Source of the DNA: Bacteroidaceae bacterium
GTDB lineage: Bacteria; Bacteroidota; Bacteroidia; Bacteroidales; Bacteroidaceae
Assembly: GCA_017517605.1 (NCBI GenBank)
Contig: JAFWYQ010000104.1
Coordinates: 1-34,578 of the forward strand
DNA: 34,578 nucleotides
Direction of reading: 5' to 3'
The notes beneath the pieces were generated by a model. It worked only from the letters and a program-made list of their open reading frames with translations. It made no database searches and had not been told where the DNA came from. A program made the translations under genes and the position numbers. Below, piece by piece: positions 1-8,735 of the stretch (position 1 is the stretch's first letter; every line of letters begins with the position of its first letter).

Positions 1-606
1 GGGGTACGATTCGGACAGACGGAACTTTTTAGCGGCATCAACTTACATGTTGCAAAGGGGGATTTTATTTGTCTCACCGGCCCTTCCGGATGTGGAAAAA
101 CGACCCTGTTGCGTGCCGTAATGGGATTCGTTGCTCCTTTCGAAGGCTCGATTACCGTAGAGGATACCTTGCTCACTCCACGCACGGCCGACCACATCCG
201 CCACCGCATTGCATGGATGCCGCAAGGGCTTTCGTTGCCAACTGAATGGGTAAGCGAAATGGTGCGTCTGCCTTTCAATTTACGAGTCAATAGGGGAGTG
301 GCCTTCTCTGAAGAAAAGTTGCTTGACAATTTCGTGAAATTGGGTTTGGAAAAGGAGTTGTTAGGGAAACGCTTGCATGAGATTTCGGGAGGCCAGTGCC
401 GACGCATCCTGTTGGCCATCACCGCCATGCAGGAAAAACCGCTTCTAATCATCGATGAACCAACTGCCGGCCTTGACCACACCTCGGCGTTGAAGACCTT
501 ACAATTTGTACAACAATTGTGCAACGAAGGACACACTGTGCTGGCCGTATCGCACGATAAGCAATTCATGGAAGGATGCACACGGATAGTGACAATCGAT
601 AATTAG
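1..606 (+). CDS. ABC transporter ATP-binding protein, FetA/YbbL-like (5' end outside window)
   Basis: The frame is open from base 1, so the start lies upstream. Walker A (GPSGCGKTT) is at bases 79-105, before the first internal ATG at 109, so that ATG cannot be the start. The signature ISGGQ, Walker B with LLIIDEPTAGLD and an H-loop (AVSHD) follow in normal order. The protein is a small stand-alone nucleotide-binding subunit of about 200 visible residues. The next gene, 60 bp or less downstream, is a UPF0014/FetB permease, which points to the FetAB pair (linked to metal/iron export in E. coli; that role is family knowledge). It would sit on the cytoplasmic face and energise the permease. Substrate here is not shown by the sequence. 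Confidence 0.88.
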   Translation, partial: GVRFGQTELFSGINLHVAKGDFICLTGPSGCGKTTLLRAVMGFVAPFEGSITVEDTLLTPRTADHIRHRIAWMPQGLSLPTEWVSEMVRLPFNLRVNRGVAFSEEKLLDNFVKLGLEKELLGKRLHEISGGQCRRILLAITAMQEKPLLIIDEPTAGLDHTSALKTLQFVQQLCNEGHTVLAVSHDKQFMEGCTRIVTIDN

Positions 607-666
607 AGTTTGACCAAAGTTTTTATCAGCTTTGCAATTATAAATAGTTTAGAAATAATAATTAAA

Positions 667-1458
667 GTGGGTACAACGATAGACATCAGCTACTGGGGAC
701 TTGGCATCGGCATGTTGCTTTTGCTTGTGCCCATATACTTCTTCCACCGATTCAAGACAGGATTGGTGCGCCCAACCATCGTTGGTGCCGTACGCATGGT
801 GGTGCAACTCTTTCTTATAGGTATATATTTACGCTACCTGTTTTTATGGGACAATCCGTGGATAAATTTCCTGTGGGTATTCATTATGGTATATGTTGCT
901 ACAGAAACAGCTTTGTCGCGTACACATCTCAAGCGCAGTATCCTGATGCTCCCCCTCATCGTCGGTTTCTTGACCTCAGCCATCCTTGTGGGGCTTTATT
1001 TCTTGGGTGTAGTGCTTCAACTTGACAACATTTTCGGTGCACAATATATGATTCCCATATTCGGCATCCTTATGGGTAATATGCTTTCGAGCAACGTCAT
1101 TGCACTGAACACATTTTATTCCAATCTCTTGCGCGAGCAACAACTCTACTATTACCTGTTGGGTAACGGTGCCTCCCGCTACGAGGCCATTACTCCGTTC
1201 ATACGCGAAGCTATCATAAAAGCTTTCAGCCCTGCCATTGCAAACATGGCGGTAATGGGACTTGTGGCCCTGCCAGGCACTATGATTGGGCAAATATTGG
1301 GTGGTTCGTCGCCCAATGTGGCCATCAAATACCAAATGATGATTATTGTCATCACCGTAGCTGCTTCTATCCTTTCGCTGATAATAACCCTGTGGTTAAG
1401 TGCCCGCAAGACATTTGATGCTTACGGATGCATCCGTCAGGTATTCAAGAAGAAATGA
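667..1458 (+). CDS. fetB: FetB/UPF0014 family ABC transporter permease
   Basis: This is a multipass inner-membrane protein with about seven hydrophobic segments. The UPF0014/FetB hallmark is GTMIGQILGGSSP near two thirds of the length; an ISYWGLG-type N terminus is also typical. The frame is open back to a TTG at 610. I prefer the GTG at 667 (263 aa, close to the family's usual ~260). Residues upstream of it do not look like family sequence, and the GTG is preceded by an A-rich stretch as is common at Bacteroidetes starts. It partners with the ATPase just upstream. The family role is metal/iron efflux; the substrate is inference. Confidence 0.85.
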   Translation: MGTTIDISYWGLGIGMLLLLVPIYFFHRFKTGLVRPTIVGAVRMVVQLFLIGIYLRYLFLWDNPWINFLWVFIMVYVATETALSRTHLKRSILMLPLIVGFLTSAILVGLYFLGVVLQLDNIFGAQYMIPIFGILMGNMLSSNVIALNTFYSNLLREQQLYYYLLGNGASRYEAITPFIREAIIKAFSPAIANMAVMGLVALPGTMIGQILGGSSPNVAIKYQMMIIVITVAASILSLIITLWLSARKTFDAYGCIRQVFKKK

Positions 1459-1695
1459 AGCGTTTCAACCATAAAAGGGATAAGCAATGCTTAACCCATG
1501 GATGAGCAGGCTTCATCCTTGGCATAAGGTTGGTTCAACCTTGGGTTAAGGTGATGAAACTAATTTTAACAAAAAAATATATACATAGGAATAAACCTTA
1601 ATATAAATTTTTTATCCAAAGGTTAATTTATTGTGCAAAATCGCAAGGTTTGTGCATATACATAGCATTTACGACAAAAACAAACGATTATCAAA
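1459..1695. other. Intergenic gap with branched inverted repeat, no gene
   Basis: This 237-bp gap separates the fetAB-like pair from the efflux cluster. Its left half (1490-1550) folds into nested inverted repeats, listed separately. The right half is very AT-rich, has another AAGGTTAA at about 1618-1625, and leads into the ATG at 1696. I could not identify a convincing TAnnTTTG promoter here, although one for the efflux cluster would be expected. Confidence 0.5.
1490..1550. repeat. Branched inverted repeat (three-way junction), possible terminator
   Basis: Outer arms CTTAACCCA (1490-1498) and TGGGTTAAG (1542-1550) are perfectly complementary. Inside are two further hairpins: GGATGA/TCATCC (1500-1505 with 1513-1518) and AAGGTTG/CAACCTT (1526-1532 with 1536-1542, sharing one base with the outer arm). 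It starts about 30 bp after the fetB stop, so it may end that transcript, but there is no long T-run directly after it. The TTAACC/GGTTAA core recurs at 27548-27599. Confidence 0.55.
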
Positions 1696-2588
1696 ATGTC
1701 TATTGTAATCAAAAATCTAAATAAGGTGTATGACAACGGACACCATGCCTTGAAGGACATCAATCTGGAAATCCCTTCGGGTATGTTTATCTGCTTGGCC
1801 CCAATGGCGCAGGCAAAAGTACACTGATGCGCATTTTGGTGGCTTTGATGGAGCCGTCAAGTGGTGAAGTGGAAATGTATGGTTGCAATCTGTTGAAAGA
1901 GCGTCGCGAAGTAAGGCGCTTGTTGGGATACCTGCCACAAGACTTCCGTTTCTTTGCAAAATACAAAGTAATAGAGTATCTGGATTATGCCGCCCGCCTC
2001 TCGGGAATGGACGATAATCGCAAGCGCAAGCAAGCCGTTGCCGATATGTTGGAGCAAGTGGGTCTGTATGAAGTGCGTGAACGGTATGCGTCCAAATTGT
2101 CAGGAGGTATGAAACGTCGTTTGGGTATTGCACAAGCCTTGATTCATTCACCGAAAGTGATTATCGTGGATGAACCTACAACAGGACTTGACCCCGAAGA
2201 GCGTATCCGTTTCCGCAATTTGTTGACACAAGTGAGCGGAAACGACATTACTATCATCCTGTCAACCCACATCGTAGGCGATATCAGCAGTTCGTGCGTG
2301 AACATGGCTCTATTGAATAAAGGCGAAGTCTCTTTCCGTGGTTCACCTGAAGAGATGTTGCAAAGAGCCGAAGGAAAAGTGTGGCGACTGACCGTAAGCA
2401 ATGACGATTACAAATTGATAAGCCGGGAATATCCTGTTATTTCTACCATCCCCCGTGGAAGAAAATGGGAAATCCAAGTGGTGGCCGATGAACTGAAAGG
2501 ATTCGAAGCCGAATCCTTCCCACCCAATTTGGAGCATGCCTATGTATACTTCATGGAAAATAAATTGGATTTGTGGTTGAATGATTGA
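1696..2588 (+). CDS. ABC transporter ATP-binding protein, frame disrupted before Walker A
   Basis: The N terminus begins at ATG 1696 (MSIVIKNLNKVYD, then the HHALKDINLEIPSGMF strand). After TTT at 1786-1788 only two bases (1789-1790) precede CTGCTTGGC, so the frame changes and the original frame soon stops. Restoring one base gives a normal NBD: GPNGAGKST Walker A, YLPQDF Q-loop, LSGGMKRR signature, IIVDEPTTGLD Walker B, STHIV H-loop, and a short C-terminal domain. The intact downstream frame alone (ATG 1827) lacks Walker A and would be non-functional. The gene overlaps or abuts the large permease at 2612, its likely partner. It is closely similar to the NBD at the end of the RND fusion (11932-16626). 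The lost base could be a sequence error or true inactivation. Confidence 0.82.
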
Positions 2589-2611
2589 AAATTATAAGAG
2601 GAGAGAGAAAA

Positions 2612-4687
2612 ATGACCTTTCTGAATAACATATTATCAGTAGCAAGATACGAATCGAAACTGCTTAAGCGCAGTTGGTTCTTCAAAGTATTCAGCGTATT
2701 GTCCGTTTTGCTCATAGCGGGTGCATCGGTCTCAATAATGCAATTTCAAAAGTTTGCATTCAGTTGTATCCCCTCATTGGCGGCATATAACCTATTGCTT
2801 TACTTCAATGTAGCTCAAGCCATTGTTTCAATATTCTTGGCATCAGAATACTTGAAACGCGACAAGCAATTGGACACATCTGAAGTGTTTTATGTCCGTC
2901 CGTTGAGCAATGCCGAGTATCTGTTAGGTAAAATGTGGGGTACCATACGGGTGTTCATCCTGCTCAACTTTTTGGTAATACTTGTAGCACTTACGGTGTG
3001 CTACATCTATATACCCGAACATGTGTCTCCCCTTAGCTTCATCATGTACTTCTTCATCTTGAATGTTCCTACGCTGATATATATTATCGGCCTCAGCACG
3101 TTGATGATGTTGCTCGTGAAGAATCAGGCACTGACATTTGTTATCCTGTTGGGATACATCGGACTTACACTCTTTTATGTAGGCGATAAATGCTACTATT
3201 TGTTTGACTACATCGGCTTCAACATCCCCATGTTGGAGTCTACCATTACGGGTTTTGCCGATCTTTCTTCTCTGATTGTCCACAGAGTACTCTATCTGTT
3301 ATTGGGAATAGGATTCATCCTGTGCAGCATATCGCTTTTCCGCCGATTGCCTAATTCGCCACGTGCCCTTTATCCATGGCGCGCAGCCTCTGTGGTGTTT
3401 TTGTTGGCAGCACTCGTATGCGCTGGTTATCACGTAGGTAAATATGTGGAAAAAGAAAACTTCCAGCAAGAAATGATTGCCTTGAATAACCGTTATGCAA
3501 GCGATCCGAAAATGGAAGTGGATTCTTGCATGATAGAAGTGGTACAAAATCGGGAAATACTGAATTTTAAGGCACATCTTGTGGCAACTCCCGTAAAGTC
3601 CGCTTCAGTATTCACTTTTACACTGAATCCTGGCTTTCAGGTAAAATCGGTAAGTTCCGACGACTTTACCTTGAATTACAAAAGGGAAAAACACCTTTTG
3701 TGGATTGAATTTCCCAAAGAGATAGCAGGGGATGACACCGTACGCTTCACTCTTGAATACGAGGGTGTGGCAGACGAGAGAATCTGTTACCTCGACATTC
3801 CTGAAGAATTGCTGATTGAACAGGAAAAATTCATGGGCACATTCAATGTAGGGAAACGCTATCTGTATCAGACAGAAAAGTATACATTGCTGACACCTGA
3901 ATCCTATTGGTATCCACGTCCGGGAGTATGTTATAGCGACGAAAATCCCGATTGGCAACAGAGCTATTTCACCCGTTTCCAAATGAACGTAAAACCCAAT
4001 GCCGGATTAACTGTCATTTCTCAAGGTGAAAGGTGTATGAGTGATGATTCACTGACCGTTTCATTCAATCCTGAATATCCGTTGCAATCATTGTCACTGA
4101 TAATTGGAGATTATAAAAATGTCTCTATCGATGTGGATAGCACACATTATGCAGCGTGGTATCTGGACGGACACGATTTCTTTACTCAAGAACTAACACT
4201 TCTCGAAGATACAATTCCTTCTATTATCCGTGATGTAAGATTTGATTACGAAGAAAGGGTAGAAATGGAATATCCTTTCAATCGTTTCTCTATTGTAGAA
4301 ACTCCCGCACACCTTGCCAGTTACACACGTGCATGGACAGGAGCACAAGAAAAAATGCAACCTGAAATGGTGTTGGTGCCCGAACGGATGTATAACGATT
4401 GGAGACTCGATGTGAAAGGAACGAAAGAACGCCTGAAAGCCGACCGTGAACGAGGAGGACGTGGAGGCGGACGCGGACGTCGTGGAGGACAATCTATGAC
4501 TGACCTGGAAATCGAAATGCAGATTTTCCGAGACATCCTTTACTTCATGTGGGCCACCAATGCCAGCTTCAGTTGGCAGACAGGCCAGATGGGACGTACT
4601 TCTGTGACCGAAAGGAAAGCCCCTATTACATCTTCCCACAAATGTATAACTTCAGATACAATATCTATTCTACCGAATGGCCGGTAG
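2612..4687 (+). CDS. ABC-2-like permease fused to M1-aminopeptidase-like ectodomain (N-terminal part, frameshifted)
   Basis: The chosen start is ATG 2612 (MTFLNNILSVARYESKLLKR). An in-frame TTG at 2585 overlaps the previous stop and adds only charged residues. About seven membrane segments lie at roughly residues 22-43, 60-80, 113-134, 142-168, 172-190, 226-244 and 259-275, as in ABC-2 permeases. A long extracytoplasmic region from about residue 280 follows and resembles the M1 aminopeptidase N-terminal beta domain and core (ESYWYPRP, then ETPAHLASYTRAW with PEMVLVPER). No HExxH zinc motif and no GAMEN motif is seen, so proteolysis is unlikely. An Arg/Gly-rich linker is encoded at about 4441-4490. 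The frame leaves family-like sequence around 4575-4620 and stops at 4687. The rest is in the next entry. Confidence 0.75.
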   Translation: MTFLNNILSVARYESKLLKRSWFFKVFSVLSVLLIAGASVSIMQFQKFAFSCIPSLAAYNLLLYFNVAQAIVSIFLASEYLKRDKQLDTSEVFYVRPLSNAEYLLGKMWGTIRVFILLNFLVILVALTVCYIYIPEHVSPLSFIMYFFILNVPTLIYIIGLSTLMMLLVKNQALTFVILLGYIGLTLFYVGDKCYYLFDYIGFNIPMLESTITGFADLSSLIVHRVLYLLLGIGFILCSISLFRRLPNSPRALYPWRAASVVFLLAALVCAGYHVGKYVEKENFQQEMIALNNRYASDPKMEVDSCMIEVVQNREILNFKAHLVATPVKSASVFTFTLNPGFQVKSVSSDDFTLNYKREKHLLWIEFPKEIAGDDTVRFTLEYEGVADERICYLDIPEELLIEQEKFMGTFNVGKRYLYQTEKYTLLTPESYWYPRPGVCYSDENPDWQQSYFTRFQMNVKPNAGLTVISQGERCMSDDSLTVSFNPEYPLQSLSLIIGDYKNVSIDVDSTHYAAWYLDGHDFFTQELTLLEDTIPSIIRDVRFDYEERVEMEYPFNRFSIVETPAHLASYTRAWTGAQEKMQPEMVLVPERMYNDWRLDVKGTKERLKADRERGGRGGGRGRRGGQSMTDLEIEMQIFRDILYFMWATNASFSWQTGQMGRTSVTERKAPITSSHKCITSDTISILPNGR

Positions 4688-5988
4688 CTAACCGAATGAT
4701 AGAGTTGTTGTTGCAAGGAAATACACAAACCAATAACTGGATGCGTAATGTCAACGGACTCAGCAACGATGAAAAATCTCTGATGCTGATGCAAAAATAC
4801 TCCTTTAAAGAAGTACAAAACTTGACAGAGCATCGCGATTTATTGAACAATTTAATAAAATTGCAAGGTAAAAAGCTGTTCCTTAATGCAGAAAGGAATA
4901 TGGGTGTACAAGCCTTCAAAGACACATTGTTTGCTCATATCAAGGCTAATGCCTTCCAAAACTTATCATTTGAATCCTTATTGGATACATTGGAAATAAT
5001 CAGTGACACCCAATTAAGAAGTCAAATTGAAGAATGGAATCAGCCGACAGAGTTGACTGAATTCATGATAGGAACCCCAAGCGTAACCAAGATTGAAACC
5101 GAAACAATGGAAATCTATCAGGCAGAAATCATTATTGCCAATCTTTCTGACCAACCTGGAAGCATCAATATGAGAATGCAATTCTGGTCGCAAGGTGGTG
5201 GTAATGATGATTATCAGATATTCAATGGAGAGGAAAAACCTGTAGAATGGATTATCGATTTCAAACCTCATGAAACAAAACGTATTGTAACACATTGGGA
5301 GGAAAATCCAGGAACGTTCATCATCAATACCCTTTTCTCAAAGAATCTGCCGGTACAAGTATCTGTTCGTAACCAACGTGTGGAAGAAGTATACGTGTTA
5401 ACGGAAGAGGGTGAATATACATTATCTGAAAACTTCATGAATGATAAAGAAGAAGTGATTGTAGATAACGAAGATGCACATCTCTTTACATTATCTACAC
5501 CTCCCCCTTCTGGATATTTGGGTAAATGGATTAATCAGAATACAGAAGAAGAAGAGTTCAAATACGTAGGAATGAATGAATGGCAAGCACCTGCAAGATG
5601 GACATTGACCACCGATCAGAATTATTACGGACGTTCTATTCGATCAGCTGTACATATTCGCTCAGGAAAGGGTTCTCAATACGCTCAATGGAAAATCCCC
5701 GTACCAAGTGCCGGACGATATGAATTGTATTACCATGTACGTCGACCTGAACAATTAAGACGTGAAAACAGATGGGGACGAAAGAAATATTTGTATCATT
5801 TCGTCATCAATTCAGAAATTGACGATTACGAAGAAAAAGCAGAATTGGACATGCGTAGGACGGATGAGGGTTGGAACTTAATTGGCACCTATGGATTGAT
5901 AGGAGATACGCTAATCGTCCGTCTGACAGATGAAAGCGAATTGAATATGATTGCTGCTGATGCAGTAAAAATCGTGAGAAAAAATTAA
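4549..5988 (+). CDS. C-terminal part of the permease/M1-like protein, with golvesin-like end domain
   Basis: This frame continues the protein started at 2612. Family-like sequence resumes at about GTYFCDRKESPYYIFPQ, and the ATG at 4549 is not a natural start. It covers the helical M1-like part (EWPVANRMIELLLQ through the LESLLDTLE-type repeats) and an Ig-like segment. The last ~150 residues, with SGKGSQYAQWKIPVP, YELYYHVRRP and ending in LIVRLTDESE...IAADAVKIV, resemble golvesin C-terminal-like (carbohydrate-binding-type) domains. Joined to the upstream piece, the protein would be about 1,120 residues. No metal-binding HExxH appears in this half either. Its stop overlaps the ATG at 5988 by one base. 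Calling the ectodomain a sensor or chaperone would be speculation. Confidence 0.72.
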   Translation: MGHQCQLQLADRPDGTYFCDRKESPYYIFPQMYNFRYNIYSTEWPVANRMIELLLQGNTQTNNWMRNVNGLSNDEKSLMLMQKYSFKEVQNLTEHRDLLNNLIKLQGKKLFLNAERNMGVQAFKDTLFAHIKANAFQNLSFESLLDTLEIISDTQLRSQIEEWNQPTELTEFMIGTPSVTKIETETMEIYQAEIIIANLSDQPGSINMRMQFWSQGGGNDDYQIFNGEEKPVEWIIDFKPHETKRIVTHWEENPGTFIINTLFSKNLPVQVSVRNQRVEEVYVLTEEGEYTLSENFMNDKEEVIVDNEDAHLFTLSTPPPSGYLGKWINQNTEEEEFKYVGMNEWQAPARWTLTTDQNYYGRSIRSAVHIRSGKGSQYAQWKIPVPSAGRYELYYHVRRPEQLRRENRWGRKKYLYHFVINSEIDDYEEKAELDMRRTDEGWNLIGTYGLIGDTLIVRLTDESELNMIAADAVKIVRKN

Positions 5989-6023
5989 TGTTTGGCAAAT
6001 TAACAATAAAATATAGAGTATAT

Positions 6024-7535
6024 ATGCTAAGACCAATCAAAAAAGTGACATGTGCAGTGGCCTTCCTTTGTGGTTGCGCAGGAATCAATGCACAATCAAA
6101 CGAACCGTCAGTGAGTATGACGCTGACATTAGAACAGGCATTGGAATATAGCGTGGATCATAGCCCCGAATTGCAAGAGGCATTGATCAATCTAGAACGC
6201 TATAAATTAAGTTTGGAAGCCCAACGAGCATCGTTGAAATCGAAGTTTGCGCTGACGCTGAATCCTTTTACTTATAGCAACAGCCGTTCTTTTGATAACC
6301 GATTCTCGCAATGGTACACCAACGAGTCATTTTCATCTAACGGAACATTCAGTATCACCCAGCCAATTATTTGGACGGATGCAACCGTTTCTTTGAATAA
6401 CAAATTCGGATGGCAAAGCAATACCAGTATTAGTGGTGACACTTCAAATGATAACAAGGCCTTCAGTAACGACCTTTATTTGAGTATCAATCAACCATTG
6501 TTTACATATAATCGTGCAAAAACGGATTTGAAAACAATCGAATATGATTACGAAAATGCACTTATCAATTATGCTTTACGTCGGTTAAGTCTCGAAAGCA
6601 CCATCACTTCCTCTTTTTACAATGTTTATACTGCTAAAAATAACTTAAGTATCAGTGAGGCAGAATTGAAGGATGCACAACAGAACTTTGAGATTATCAA
6701 GAACAAAGTAGAAGCTGACCTTTCTGCTCGAGACGAACTTTATCAAGCAGAATTGAACTTGGCTACAGCTGCTTCTAATGTGGATAATCGTAAAGTGTCG
6801 TTGGAAAATGCAAAAGATGACTTGAAACAAATTCTTGGTATAGATATTGACCAGGATGTGGATGTATCGACCGAAATCAGTGCACAACCGGTAAAAATTG
6901 ATATGCTTACTGCTATCAATAGTGCTTTAGGTTCACGTCTTGAGCTGAGACAACGTGAAATTTCACGTACAGAATTGGATATCCAAATGAAACAGATTAA
7001 AGAAATGAATAGTTTGGATGGAAATATATCTTTGTCACTTGGTGTTATGGGCGATAATGAAGATTTACAAAAAGTTTATGATCACCCGACGAATAATCCA
7101 AGAATATCAATCTCATTGAGTGTACCTATCTTTGATTGGGGAGAGAGACGTGCACGTATCAAGGCACAGGAGCTGGCAACCAAAATATTTGATTTGCAGA
7201 CCGATGAGGAACGAAAGAATATTGAGCTTGCGGTACGACGCAGTTGTCGTAGCTTGAAGAATTTGGAGGCACAGATTACTATCGCTGAACAAAGCGTGAA
7301 AAATGCACAGCTGACTTACGACTTGAATGCCGAAAGATATCGGAACGGAGAATTGACCGGTATGGAGATGAATCAATTCCAGACACAGCTTTCCAATCAA
7401 AAAATGTCGTATGTGTCAACCATAATCAATTATAAATTGGAATTGCTCAATCTGAAGATTATATCTTTGTATGATTTTGAAAACAATGTTCAAATCGTAC
7501 CAATGAGTGTAATTCCCGATGAAGAGACAAAATAA
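6024..7535 (+). CDS. TolC-family outer membrane efflux protein
   Basis: The start at ATG 6024 gives a clean signal peptide (MLRPIKKVTCAVAFLCGCAG, cleavage near INAQS). The upstream ATG at 5988 overlaps the previous stop and would bury this signal. The mature protein starts with the TolC-family repeat MTLTLEQALEYSVDHSPEL and has long Gln/Asn/Glu-rich coiled-coil helices arranged in two similar halves (ALINYALRRLSLES; ERYRNGELTGMEMNQFQTQL). Length 503 residues is normal for the family. It would form the outer-membrane channel of a tripartite exporter with the adaptor and RND pumps encoded immediately downstream. Confidence 0.92.
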   Translation: MLRPIKKVTCAVAFLCGCAGINAQSNEPSVSMTLTLEQALEYSVDHSPELQEALINLERYKLSLEAQRASLKSKFALTLNPFTYSNSRSFDNRFSQWYTNESFSSNGTFSITQPIIWTDATVSLNNKFGWQSNTSISGDTSNDNKAFSNDLYLSINQPLFTYNRAKTDLKTIEYDYENALINYALRRLSLESTITSSFYNVYTAKNNLSISEAELKDAQQNFEIIKNKVEADLSARDELYQAELNLATAASNVDNRKVSLENAKDDLKQILGIDIDQDVDVSTEISAQPVKIDMLTAINSALGSRLELRQREISRTELDIQMKQIKEMNSLDGNISLSLGVMGDNEDLQKVYDHPTNNPRISISLSVPIFDWGERRARIKAQELATKIFDLQTDEERKNIELAVRRSCRSLKNLEAQITIAEQSVKNAQLTYDLNAERYRNGELTGMEMNQFQTQLSNQKMSYVSTIINYKLELLNLKIISLYDFENNVQIVPMSVIPDEETK

Positions 7536-7571
7536 ATAGAATAAATTAATGAACTTAAACCATAAATCACA

Positions 7572-8630
7572 ATGAAACAGAATAATAATATCCTCGCAAT
7601 AGTCTTCGCTTCTACATTGATGGCAGCATGTGGAAATGAACAAGCTGGTAGTACAGTAGAAATAGCATCACCCGTGTCAGTAACCGAAGTGGAACTGAGC
7701 CATATCAAAAAGTATAATAGTACCAGTGGTACTGCTATGGCCAATGCCGAAGTAGAGTTGACATCTGAAATGGCAGGTGAATACAATTTGATGATAAATC
7801 CGCGTACTAATAAACCTTATAAGTTAGGTGACAAGGTGTTGGCAGGAGAAACCATCGTGAAATTGACCAATCAATCGTATGAAAACGATATTGCCATTGA
7901 ATCTAAAAAGTTATCATTGGAAATAGCCGAGCAAGATGAAGTAAAAAAACGTGCTCTCTATGAAAAAGGTGGCGTTACACAAAGTGAGGTACGCAATGCA
8001 GAAGTAACAATCACCAATGCCAAATATAGTTATGAAAATGCTCAAATCAGCTTGAGCAAAATGAGTATCAAGGCTCCCTTTACAGGTATTATTGTGAACT
8101 TGCCGCACTATACAAGAAATGTCCAGTTGGCATCTGGTTCAAGTATTGTATCCATTATGAGCTACGATAAGATGATTATGGAAATCAATCTTCCCGAAAG
8201 TGCCATTGGTGAGGTTGAGGCAGGTCAGGAGGTTGCCATCACACACTACACTTTGCCTAAGGATACTATTTCAGGTGTCATCAGCGAATTGTCACCGGCT
8301 ATCAGCCCTGAAACACGTACATTCAAGGGAAAATTGCTTATTGACAATAAAGACTTGAAATTACGCCCGGGTATGTTCGTAAAAGCTGACATCGTGGTCG
8401 ATGAGGCTGAGAATACTATTGTTATTCCTAAGGAAATTGTTATGAACAACCGTGGTCGGAAGTCTGTGTTTATTGTTGATCGTGGTGTAGCACGTTCAAG
8501 AAATATTCGCACAGGATTGGAAGATCAAGATAATATTGAAGTTTTGGAGGGCTTGGATTTACAGGATATGCTGGTTACAAGAGGTTATGAAACCCTTCGT
8601 GATGGAAGCAAAGTGAAGATTCAAAAATAA
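7572..8630 (+). CDS. RND efflux periplasmic adaptor (MFP/HlyD family), lipoprotein
   Basis: A lipoprotein signal (ASTLMAAC, lipidated Cys20) anchors the protein, probably to the inner membrane facing the periplasm. Next come a beta-barrel/lipoyl half (ANAEVELTSEMAGEY), a short alpha-hairpin (residues ~110-150, AEQDEVKKRALYEKGGV), the second lipoyl half (MSIKAPFTGIIVNLP) and a beta-barrel domain ending with LRPGMFVKADIVV. This is the standard order for RND adaptors, and 352 residues is normal. It lies 36 bp after the TolC gene and is followed by two RND genes, so one adaptor probably serves both pumps. Confidence 0.92.
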   Translation: MKQNNNILAIVFASTLMAACGNEQAGSTVEIASPVSVTEVELSHIKKYNSTSGTAMANAEVELTSEMAGEYNLMINPRTNKPYKLGDKVLAGETIVKLTNQSYENDIAIESKKLSLEIAEQDEVKKRALYEKGGVTQSEVRNAEVTITNAKYSYENAQISLSKMSIKAPFTGIIVNLPHYTRNVQLASGSSIVSIMSYDKMIMEINLPESAIGEVEAGQEVAITHYTLPKDTISGVISELSPAISPETRTFKGKLLIDNKDLKLRPGMFVKADIVVDEAENTIVIPKEIVMNNRGRKSVFIVDRGVARSRNIRTGLEDQDNIEVLEGLDLQDMLVTRGYETLRDGSKVKIQK

Positions 8631-8735
8631 ATCTGATACAAATTATAGATTAAAAATACTGCGTCATCAAGAATAGTGGAGTTGTGGCAGTATTTGAAAT
8701 TTGTACATTGTAAACGGTAATTCGTGATTATATTT
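8631..8735 (+). repeat. Nested intercistronic stem-loop upstream of first RND gene
   Basis: Outer arms TACAAATT (8637-8644) and AATTTGTA (8698-8705) enclose inner arms AAATACTGC (8654-8662) and GCAGTATTT (8687-8695); both pairs are perfect. The structure fills the adaptor-RND gap. No T-run follows, so RNA processing, stabilisation or attenuation is more likely than full termination. That function is inference. Confidence 0.55.

Noticed and set aside
610-666. TTG start for the FetB-like permease
   Set aside because: The 19 extra residues do not resemble the family N terminus and would make the protein longer than usual; GTG 667 fits better.
1560-1695. Promoter of the efflux cluster
   Set aside because: Several AT-rich stretches and AAGGTTTG were considered, but none matches TAnnTTTG with a TTG at a suitable distance, so no call is made.
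4549-4690. Programmed ribosomal frameshift in the large permease
   Set aside because: No slippery heptamer with downstream structure is visible in the overlap, and a second single-base break exists upstream at 1789, so error or decay is more likely.
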